From NCBI GenBank assembly GCA_905236615.1, contig CAJORC010000130.1, positions 1 to 5,941 of the forward strand: a stretch of DNA of 5,941 nucleotides. Reading direction: 5' to 3'. Of this stretch, positions 1 to 4,817 are shown piece by piece. Positions within the stretch are counted from its first letter, which is position 1, and each line of letters starts with the position of its first letter. The stretch comes from an uncultured Lachnospiraceae bacterium. Its GTDB lineage: Bacteria > Bacillota > Clostridia > Lachnospirales > Lachnospiraceae. The position numbers and the translations under genes are program-made. The notes under the pieces were generated by a model, which was given only the letters and a program-made list of their open reading frames with translations, ran no database searches and was not told the DNA's origin.

Positions 1-820
1 AGAATACAAACTCGCGGTAATACTTCTTAATCGGATCGAGAAATACATCACCTGCCGCAGACAATCCCCCACCAATGATAAACACATCCGGATCAGCTGC
101 CGCAGCCATATAAGAAAGACCCAATGCAAGCGCCCGTGCCGCTTCATCTATCACTGAAAGAGCATCCATATCTCCCGATTTTCCCGCATCAAACAGTTCT
201 TTCGCATCGAAAAATCTGTCTTTATATCTTTCTTTTGCCATACGCATAATACCGGTAGCAGAACAATATTGCTCAAGACAACCTCTTTTTCCGCAGGTGC
301 ACTCAACACTTTCATCGGGGTTAATACAAATATGCCCCAACTCCGCAGCCGCTCCGAAAACTCCCTCAACAATCCGGTCTTTTATTACAAGTCCACCTCC
401 GATGCCGGTTCCCACAGTCACCATAAAGGCACTGTTATAGCCTTTTGCCGCCCCGTACAAAACCTCACCGTATGCGGCTGCATTAGCATCGTTTATTACA
501 CGGACTTCCATCCCGAGAATATCTTCAAATCGTGCTTTAACATTGATCTCTCCCCAACCAAGGTTGACACACCCGTTAACTATTCCACCCTTTACGACGG
601 AGCCCGGCACTCCGATGCCTGCTCCTCCCAATTGTTTTATGTCAACTCCTTCGGATTCTACAAGCTTGTATAGAGCTTCCTTTATATTGTCGAATATATG
701 ATCTCCGTTATGGCTTTTGTCCGTGGGAATGCTGCTTTTTGCGATCAGCTTTCCTCCCTCTTCAAAAATTCCGAGCTTTATGGCCGTGCCCCCGATATCT
801 ATCCCTGCAGTGTACCTCAT
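1..820 (-). CDS. glcK: ROK-family glucokinase, 3' end cut off by the window
   Basis: Cytoplasmic sugar kinase that phosphorylates glucose to glucose-6-phosphate with ATP, feeding glycolysis. The visible 273 residues hold the whole ROK signature. The phosphate loop DIGGT is at residues 8-12. The catalytic Asp is D111 in NDANAAAYGE. The ATP-side glycine loop TVGTGIGGG starts at 135. The substrate-contacting ELGH is at 160-163. The zinc motif CTCGKRGCLE is at 174-183, with H163, C174, C176 and C181 as ligands. A second glycine-rich segment, FIIGGG, lies near 247-252. Family members are about 310-320 residues, so roughly 40 C-terminal residues lie beyond base 1. The start ATG at 820-818 has a good AAAGGAAG ribosome site six bases upstream and the MRYTAGIDIGGT beginning expected of the family. 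There is no N-terminal helix-turn-helix, which argues against a ROK repressor (NagC/XylR type). Another sugar specificity remains possible. It has its own promoter in the 51-base gap after the LytTR gene. Confidence 0.93.
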   Translation of the reverse strand, partial: MRYTAGIDIGGTAIKLGIFEEGGKLIAKSSIPTDKSHNGDHIFDNIKEALYKLVESEGVDIKQLGGAGIGVPGSVVKGGIVNGCVNLGWGEINVKARFEDILGMEVRVINDANAAAYGEVLYGAAKGYNSAFMVTVGTGIGGGLVIKDRIVEGVFGAAAELGHICINPDESVECTCGKRGCLEQYCSATGIMRMAKERYKDRFFDAKELFDAGKSGDMDALSVIDEAARALALGLSYMAAAADPDVFIIGGGLSAAGDVFLDPIKKYYREFVF

Positions 821-826
821 TTCTTG

Positions 827-834
827 CTTCCTTT
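827..834 (-). promoter_or_regulatory. Ribosome binding site of the glucokinase gene
   Basis: AAAGGAAG on the minus strand, six bases before the ATG at 820. It supports that start over any internal one. Confidence 0.75.
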
Positions 835-848
835 CAGTTTTTGTACAC

Positions 849-857
849 ATTATAACA
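849..857 (-). promoter_or_regulatory. Extended -10 promoter for the glucokinase gene
   Basis: Minus-strand TGTTATAAT is a perfect -10 hexamer (TATAAT, 849-854) with the TG extension one base upstream. No good -35 is present: the hexamer 17 bp upstream, inside the end of the LytTR gene, reads ACATAA. Promoters with an extended -10 often work without a -35. The predicted start lies near base 842, giving a leader of about 20 bases. It fits the 51-base gap between the LytTR stop and the glucokinase ATG, so glucokinase is probably transcribed independently of the module upstream. Confidence 0.65.
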
Positions 858-871
858 GCTGAACAACAGTA

Positions 872-1576
872 TTATGTAGTATATTTGGCATAGGCGTCAC
901 AAAAACTTTTTATCCTGCGACGCGAAACAGGAATGATATTTTCGTTTTCCATATGTATATGAGAATCTTCTTTAATGAATGACTTTACCATGTTTAAGTT
1001 TACAATATAGCTTCTATGGCACAGAAAAAAAAGCCTGGGATCCAGCTTTTTCTTTATATTACAAAGGGATTCTCGTATTTCATGTACCTTATGAGCATAA
1101 TAAATACGCAGATATTCTTTTCTTGACTCAAGATACATTATTTCACACTGTTTGATCTGATATTCGTTGCCATTTTCATGAATTATAAGGATATTTTGAC
1201 CGAAAAGAGTCTTTTGGAAATCTCTGAGAACTTCTGTAATTTCTTTTTCCGAAAAAGGCTTGGAAATATAACGAAAGACTTTATTCTGAAACGTTTCTTT
1301 GAAGCGATTTGAAGTAGCTGTCATCATAACAAGTTTACCTTGCCACCCAAGTTTCCGTAGATGTTTTCCTGCTTCTATGCCATCCATATGCGGCATATCA
1401 ATCTCCAAAAACAACAGATCATAGTCAATGGGAAGAGTCAGAAGTTCTTTCCCGGAATTGCAATAATTAATAGCTGTTTTATACCGGTGTTCCTTAAACT
1501 GTCTCTCAATAAGGCAACTTAATCTCTGACAGCCGGCTACGGAGACATCACAAATCATAATTTTAATCTCATTCAT
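872..1576 (-). CDS. LytTR-family response regulator with an atypical receiver domain
   Basis: Transcription regulator of 234 residues (AgrA/ComE/LytR type): a receiver domain (about 4-120) followed by a LytTR DNA-binding domain (about 128-230). The LytTR domain is clear, with MYLESRKEYLRIYY, then HRSYIVNLNMV (187-197) and IPVSRRR (215-221). In the receiver, D10, T86, K106 of YISKPF and the MDG turn (64-66) are kept. The phosphorylated Asp is replaced by Glu: the motif reads LFLEIDMPHMDG, with E58 where the family has FLD. The second acidic residue of the usual DD pair is V11. It may therefore be active without phosphorylation, or inactive; this is inference. The start at 1576 is chosen because GGGAGAG lies five bases upstream and MNEIKIMICD begins the receiver directly; an in-frame ATG nine codons earlier lacks a comparable site. 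No histidine kinase is visible. It lies downstream of a broken ABC ATPase gene, and a LytTR-type site precedes that module. Confidence 0.92.
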   Translation of the reverse strand: MNEIKIMICDVSVAGCQRLSCLIERQFKEHRYKTAINYCNSGKELLTLPIDYDLLFLEIDMPHMDGIEAGKHLRKLGWQGKLVMMTATSNRFKETFQNKVFRYISKPFSEKEITEVLRDFQKTLFGQNILIIHENGNEYQIKQCEIMYLESRKEYLRIYYAHKVHEIRESLCNIKKKLDPRLFFLCHRSYIVNLNMVKSFIKEDSHIHMENENIIPVSRRRIKSFCDAYAKYTT

Positions 1577-1581
1577 AAATT

Positions 1582-1588
1582 CTCTCCC
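1582..1588 (-). promoter_or_regulatory. Ribosome binding site deciding the LytTR start
   Basis: GGGAGAG on the minus strand, five bases before the ATG at 1576. It lies inside the alternative nine-codon extension that would begin at 1603, which argues that the extension is not translated. Confidence 0.65.
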
Positions 1589-1657
1589 ACTGGTGTACTG
1601 CATTTCGCATCATATTTCTTACAATACAACCATAACACGATGCAGCTAATAAATCAC

Positions 1658-1673
1658 CTTAAGAATTCTTAAG
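1658..1673. promoter_or_regulatory. Perfect 16-bp palindrome upstream of the LytTR gene
   Basis: CTTAAGAATTCTTAAG is identical on both strands. It lies 81 bases upstream of the LytTR start, in the 178-base gap after the ABC ATPase remnant. A weak extended -10 like sequence, TGTTATGGT on the minus strand, follows it before the gene. The position suits an operator for a dimeric regulator. It does not look like a terminator, because it is AT-rich and has no T-run after it. It is also unlike the direct-repeat sites bound by LytTR proteins. The binding protein is unknown. Confidence 0.35.
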
Positions 1674-1754
1674 ATTTAGTTGTCTTAATTTGCGTCCCCT
1701 CCGTACAATTAATTTACAGCCCATACGTACGGAAAACTGTTATTTGATTATTCA

Positions 1755-2178
1755 TCAAGAACATGTCTGCAAAACTTTTCCGTCAGAAACAATTATCTGT
1801 CCGGGTGCCAATGATGCCAGTTTGTCATCATGCGTTACTATAATCAGAGTTTTCCCCTCTTTGTTCAATTCAACAAGTATATCAATTATTCTTTTACCAC
1901 TTTTTGAGTCGAGCGATCCGGTAGGTTCATCTGCAAGTATTATTTCCGGATTGTTTATCAACGCTCTTGCAATAGCAACCCTCTGCTTTTCTCCTCCGGA
2001 AAGATAAGTGACTTTTTCATTCAAAAGGTCATATATTCCAATTTTTTCAGCAATTCCTTCAACCCGGTTTTTTACAGATTTTTTTCTCGATATGGATAGA
2101 CACATTGTCCAGTGCCCTTACTTTTCTCTTCTCACCAAACTCTTTTACCACATTCCCTATTTTTATAAGTTCTTTCAT
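1755..2178 (-). pseudogene. ABC transporter ATPase with internal deletion and frameshift
   Basis: Remnant of a MacB/LolD/FtsE-type ATPase, the energy subunit of an export or peptide-handling ABC transporter. The original start is the ATG at 2178, with GAGGGA seven bases before it. It gives MKELIKIGNVVKEFG and then ALDNVSIHIEKK, the usual first strands of the fold, and stops at 2059 after 39 codons. In the next frame the C-terminal half follows: signature LSGGEKQRVAIARAL, Walker B IILADEPTGSLD, and switch IIVTHDD, ending at 1755. The Walker A loop, the Q-loop and the segment between, about 85-90 residues, are missing. The break falls at a run of seven A (N-terminal frame GAG AAA AAA ATC). Even if a frameshift at that run joined the halves, no nucleotide-binding loop would exist, so the protein cannot be a working ATPase. 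No permease gene follows; the LytTR gene does. The start is 18 bases after the small membrane protein gene, so the two were one transcript. Confidence 0.88.
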
Positions 2179-2196
2179 TTATATTCCCTCAACTAA

Positions 2197-2355
2197 TCAC
2201 ATAGCTCGAGGGAGCGCAAGATATATTGCCAAAGCAATTAAACATATACCAAACAGCATCATTACAATAAATAATTTGTTATTTCTGATACTGAAGGCAG
2301 ATTTTACTATCAGAATCAAACCTAAGATAAATGCTGCAATCATTACTATAAACAT
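2197..2355 (-). CDS. Small two-helix membrane protein of 52 residues
   Basis: I do not recognise a family. The protein begins MFIVMIAAFILGLILIV, a hydrophobic segment at residues 2-17. A short positively charged stretch, KSAFSIRNNK (18-27), follows, then a second hydrophobic segment at about 28-48 (LFIVMMLFGICLIALAIYLAL region, quoted in part: MMLFGICLIALAIY), and it ends PRAM. By the positive-inside rule the loop would face the cytoplasm and both ends the outside. It is supported as a real gene by a strong GGAGG (core 2362-2366) six bases before the ATG, a promoter and putative LytTR site upstream, and an 18-base gap to the start of the ABC ATPase remnant. Small membrane proteins with this position often accompany an ABC exporter or its immunity function, but nothing in the sequence assigns that role. 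It may be a leftover of a decayed operon that is still translated. Confidence 0.7.
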   Translation of the reverse strand: MFIVMIAAFILGLILIVKSAFSIRNNKLFIVMMLFGICLIALAIYLALPRAM

Positions 2356-2392
2356 ATATCTCCTCCATCGATTGACTTATGAAACGTTACAA

Positions 2393-2402
2393 GTGATATC
2401 AC
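2393..2402. promoter_or_regulatory. 10-bp palindrome at the predicted transcription start
   Basis: GTGATATCAC is a perfect inverted repeat. It falls about where transcription would start from the promoter at 2409-2437. It could be an operator, but a 10-bp palindrome is expected several times by chance in a window of this size. Confidence 0.2.
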
Positions 2403-2408
2403 AATTAC

Positions 2409-2437
2409 AGCTTATCTATGTTTCAAATCATAGTCAA
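2409..2437 (-). promoter_or_regulatory. Candidate promoter of the small membrane protein / ABC module
   Basis: On the minus strand the -35 TTGACT (2432-2437) is followed after 17 bases by TAAGCT (2409-2414), a poor -10 with three of six consensus matches. A good -35 position with a weak -10 is typical of promoters needing an activator, and a putative LytTR site lies 8 bases upstream. The spacer also carries an imperfect dyad, CTATG-8-CATAG (2416-2433). The leader to the small gene would be about 47 bases. Confidence 0.45.
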
Positions 2438-2445
2438 CCTCTAAT

Positions 2446-2476
2446 CAACGAACGGTAAAAATCCGCAACAAACGGT
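2446..2476 (-). promoter_or_regulatory. Putative LytTR-type binding site (two direct repeats)
   Basis: Minus strand: ACCGTTTGTTG (2466-2476) and ACCGTTCGTTG (2446-2456), identical at 10 of 11 positions and 20 bp apart from start to start. The first nine bases of each fit the LytTR-family consensus [TA][AC][CA]GTTN[AG][TG]. The gap between the 9-mers is 11 bp, close to the 11-13 bp known for ComE and AgrA type sites. That puts both repeats on about the same face of the helix. The nearer repeat ends 8 bp before the -35 box, where AgrA/ComE-type activators bind. The likely binder is the LytTR protein encoded at 872-1576; this is inference. Confidence 0.62.
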
Positions 2477-2499
2477 GTAATTTCGATATAAAGACCATT

Positions 2500-2548
2500 A
2501 AAAACAAATAACCCGGATACCTCCAGCCAAAGCTGAAAGCATCCGGGT
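2500..2548 (-). terminator. Rho-independent terminator of htpG
   Basis: Minus-strand hairpin 2548-2511. The outer arms are ACCCGGAT and ATCCGGGT; the inner arms CTTTCAGC and GCTGGAGG pair through two G-U wobbles. A further G-U joins the two parts, giving a 17-bp stem with a four-base TTTG loop. A T-rich tail, TATTTGTTTTT, follows. It begins 14 bases after the htpG stop and separates htpG from the LytTR-linked module. Confidence 0.93.
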
Positions 2549-2562
2549 AAAGAACGATATTA

Positions 2563-4620
2563 TTATTTGGCAAGCTCCATCATAATTTCATTGCTCCTGG
2601 CAACGAACTTTGTCATCTCTTCGGCAGAAAGCGGATGATTTGCCACCTTTGCGAGATCATACAGCTGCTCACAGAACATCGGAATACGCTTGGATTTTTT
2701 GTGCTCTAAAATAAACTTAACCAGAGGATGGTTTACATTTAATGTAAGAGTTTCATCTCCTCTGAAAATGTCACTGTTTCCGGTCTCGCCATATATGCTG
2801 TACATCTTCATCATGTCACCCATACGACGACTTTCCTCGGAAAGGGTAAGTACAGATGCAATGGAATCATCTTTGAGTTTTTCAGCCTTAACAGTAAGCT
2901 TGTCATTGTTAAGAGCCTCACGGAACTGCTTTTCAAGAGATTCCTGTTCACTCTTAAGTTCATCCTCCGCTGTCTCTTCCTTGAGACATTCGGTAACATC
3001 TGCGTCTACCCGGCTGAACTTGTAATGCTCGTTTCTTCTCTCAAGCTGAGTGATAAACGAGGTATCTATGGGATGAGTAAGGAGAACGGCATTTAAGCCC
3101 TGTTCCTTGAACATTCTGACATACTGGCTCTGCGCTGTCTCATCGGTAACGTAGTAGACAACTTCCCTCTTATCCTCATTATCATCCGGATTTTCAGATG
3201 TATCATCTTTCTTATCTTCTTTGTCTTCGTTCTCTTCTGCCACCGGCTTAAGGAGTTCCGGTAATGTCTGATAATCCCCGTTTATATCCTTGAAAAGAAT
3301 ATAGTCATTCATCTTATCGCAGAACTTGTCATCCTTAAGGCAACCGTACTTGATGAAGGGTGAAATATCATCCCAATACTTCTCATAGTTTTCCTTGTCT
3401 GTCTTGCAAAGGCCCGAAAGCTTATCCGCCACCTTCTTGGTAATGTACTCAGAGATCTTGGTAACAAAGCCGTCGTTCTGAAGTGCACTTCTTGACACAT
3501 TAAGAGGAAGATCCGGGCAGTCAATGACACCCTTAAGAAGCATCAAAAACTCGGGAATTACCTCCTTGATATTATCTGCAATAAATACCTGATTGTTGTA
3601 GAGCTTGATTATACCTTCTGCCGACTCATATTCAAGATTGATCTTCGGGAAATACAGAATACCCTTCAGACGGAACGGATAATCCATATTAAGATGTATC
3701 CAGAAGAGCGGCTCCTTATAGTCGTGAAAAACCTTTCTGTAGAATTCTTTGTATTCATCATCAGTGCAATCACTGGGGTTTTTCGCCCATAAAGGATTTG
3801 TGTCGTTTACAGCTACAGGACGCTTGATGATCTTGGCCTTTTCTACGGCAGGAGATATCTCAACCGTTTCCTTGGTACCGTCTTCGTTCTCTTTTTCTTC
3901 CGTCTTGGCCTCTTCCGTGAATTCCTCCACTACCGTATCTTTTTCGGTAACTTCTTCTTTGAGCACGGTCTCATATGCAACCTCTGCATTTTCGTTTTCC
4001 AGGAAAATCTCTACCGGCATGAATGAGCAATATTTTTCGAGTATTTCTCTTATACGGTATTCATTGGCAAACTCAAGGCAATCCTCGTTGATGTGCAGTG
4101 TAATGGTGGTTCCCACGCTCTCTGCATGACCTTCCTGCATTTCAAACTCTGTACCGCCATCGCAGCTCCAATGCACCGGCTCCGCATCCTGCCTATAGGA
4201 AAGAGTATCAATCTCCACCTCATCAGCCACCATGAATGCAGAATAGAATCCCAACCCGAAATGTCCTATTATCTGATCCTCATCGGCCTTTCCCTTGTAT
4301 TTCTCAAGGAAATCCGTAGCTCCCGAAAAAGCTATCTGATTGATGTATTCCTCGATTTCGTCAGCAGTCATTCCAAGACCGTTATCAATAACCTTTAAAG
4401 TCTTGTCCTTGTCGTTTACCAAAATTTTGATCTTGGGCTCGTAATCATCCGGCAGCTCGTATTCACCCATCACATCGAGCTTGTTGAGCTTGGTAATAGC
4501 ATCTGATGCATTTGATACGAGCTCTCTTAAAAAAATGTCATGGTCTGAATACATCCACTTCTTTATGATAGGGAATATATTCTCGCTATTTATTGAAAGA
4601 TTTCCGTGCTTATCCGTCAT
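2563..4620 (-). CDS. htpG: HtpG, Hsp90-family molecular chaperone
   Basis: Cytoplasmic ATP-driven dimeric chaperone, 685 residues. The GHKL ATPase domain (about 1-220) shows RELVSNASDA (E33 catalytic, N37 for magnesium), DNGLGM (79-84), GHFGLGFYSAF (119-129) and GTTITLHI (170-177). The middle domain begins near RPVAVNDTNPLW (267-278) and contains LNVSRSALQ (373-381) with the ATP-sensing R377. The C-terminal dimerisation domain ends MMELAK. E. coli HtpG is about 624 residues. The extra length here lies in two acidic stretches: a Glu/Lys-rich linker at about 222-256 between N and middle domains, and a Asp/Glu-rich insertion at about 462-485 before VVYYVTDE. The start at 4620 (MTDKHGNLSIN) is where the family begins; AAAGGAG lies ten bases upstream. 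An open frame continues 36 codons further to 4728, but this covers the promoter and leader and does not resemble Hsp90. A CIRCE operator and a consensus promoter precede it, and a strong terminator follows, so it is monocistronic. Confidence 0.98.
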   Translation of the reverse strand: MTDKHGNLSINSENIFPIIKKWMYSDHDIFLRELVSNASDAITKLNKLDVMGEYELPDDYEPKIKILVNDKDKTLKVIDNGLGMTADEIEEYINQIAFSGATDFLEKYKGKADEDQIIGHFGLGFYSAFMVADEVEIDTLSYRQDAEPVHWSCDGGTEFEMQEGHAESVGTTITLHINEDCLEFANEYRIREILEKYCSFMPVEIFLENENAEVAYETVLKEEVTEKDTVVEEFTEEAKTEEKENEDGTKETVEISPAVEKAKIIKRPVAVNDTNPLWAKNPSDCTDDEYKEFYRKVFHDYKEPLFWIHLNMDYPFRLKGILYFPKINLEYESAEGIIKLYNNQVFIADNIKEVIPEFLMLLKGVIDCPDLPLNVSRSALQNDGFVTKISEYITKKVADKLSGLCKTDKENYEKYWDDISPFIKYGCLKDDKFCDKMNDYILFKDINGDYQTLPELLKPVAEENEDKEDKKDDTSENPDDNEDKREVVYYVTDETAQSQYVRMFKEQGLNAVLLTHPIDTSFITQLERRNEHYKFSRVDADVTECLKEETAEDELKSEQESLEKQFREALNNDKLTVKAEKLKDDSIASVLTLSEESRRMGDMMKMYSIYGETGNSDIFRGDETLTLNVNHPLVKFILEHKKSKRIPMFCEQLYDLAKVANHPLSAEEMTKFVARSNEIMMELAK

Positions 4621-4630
4621 TTCTGCTACA

Positions 4631-4637
4631 CTCCTTT
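4631..4637 (-). promoter_or_regulatory. Ribosome binding site of htpG
   Basis: AAAGGAG on the minus strand, ten bases before the ATG at 4620, a slightly long spacing. It supports the shorter start over the 36-codon upstream extension. Confidence 0.7.
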
Positions 4638-4649
4638 TCCAAATAACAG

Positions 4650-4681
4650 GCGCTGCACCTTCGACCTGACCGGTGCACCGC
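4650..4681 (-). other. GC-rich hairpin in the htpG leader
   Basis: Minus-strand arms GCGGTGCACC (4672-4681) and GGTGCAGCGC (4650-4659) pair at 9 of 10 positions around a 12-base loop. The hairpin lies in the predicted 72-base leader between promoter and ribosome site. It is followed by 12 unpaired bases and then AAAGGAG, so it does not hide the ribosome site directly. A role in mRNA stability or thermal control is possible but unproven. Confidence 0.45.
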
Positions 4682-4699
4682 TTCTTAAGTACAATAGAC

Positions 4700-4728
4700 A
4701 CTATAACGCTGCAATATTCAAAAGTCAA
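4700..4728 (-). promoter_or_regulatory. htpG: Vegetative (sigma-A type) promoter of htpG
   Basis: Minus strand -35 TTGACT (4723-4728), 17-base spacer, -10 TATAGT (4700-4705): five of six matches in each box with ideal spacing. The predicted start is near 4693, giving a leader of about 72 bases. The CIRCE operator sits directly upstream of the -35. Confidence 0.9.
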
Positions 4729-4735
4729 TAGAAAA

Positions 4736-4762
4736 TTAGCACTCTTTTTTATAGAGTGCTAA
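4736..4762. promoter_or_regulatory. CIRCE operator (HrcA binding site)
   Basis: TTAGCACTC, nine bases, GAGTGCTAA: a perfect match to the CIRCE inverted repeat. HrcA binds this element and represses class I heat-shock genes such as groESL and dnaK until heat or misfolded protein ties up its partner GroEL. Its place here implies that htpG belongs to the HrcA regulon in this organism. It lies seven bases upstream of the -35 box, whereas CIRCE usually overlaps or follows the transcription start. Confidence 0.95.
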
Positions 4763-4789
4763 CAGCATCGTCCGCTCACAGGCATAAAT

Positions 4790-4817
4790 AAAGGCCGGAA
4801 ACTATCTTCCGACCTTT
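4790..4817 (-). terminator. Probable terminator at the end of trpF
   Basis: Minus strand AAAGGTCGGAA (4807-4817) pairs with TTCCGGCCTTT (4790-4800), an 11-bp stem with one G-U pair and a six-base loop. The trpF stop codon overlaps the loop and the end of the 5' arm. The tail, ATTTAT after the CTTT arm, is only moderately T-rich, so termination may be partial. It separates the trp genes from the htpG promoter. Confidence 0.65.

Noticed and set aside
269..673. Plus-strand open frame opposite the glucokinase gene
   Set aside because: Antisense shadow of a conserved ROK gene, with no ribosome site and no recognisable motif.
1701..1732. CCGTAC / GTACGG inverted repeat in the gap before the LytTR gene
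   Set aside because: Only six base pairs with a 20-base loop and no T-run; not enough to call a terminator or operator.
2045..2105. Programmed frameshift at the seven-A run in the ABC ATPase
   Set aside because: A shift would join the halves, but about 85-90 residues including Walker A and the Q-loop would still be missing, so no working ATPase would result. The alternative ATG at 2105 has no ribosome site.
2105..2458. Plus-strand open frame over the small membrane gene and promoter
   Set aside because: It begins with TTG, has no ribosome site, lies antisense to better-supported features and reads as low-complexity Ile/Asn-rich sequence.
3749..4129. Ser/Val-rich plus-strand open frame opposite htpG
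   Set aside because: Its composition is the mirror of the Glu/Lys-rich linker on the other strand; not a gene.
4621..4728. 36-codon N-terminal extension of htpG
   Set aside because: It spans the -35, the -10, the leader hairpin and the ribosome site, and its residues do not resemble Hsp90. The family begins at the ATG at 4620.
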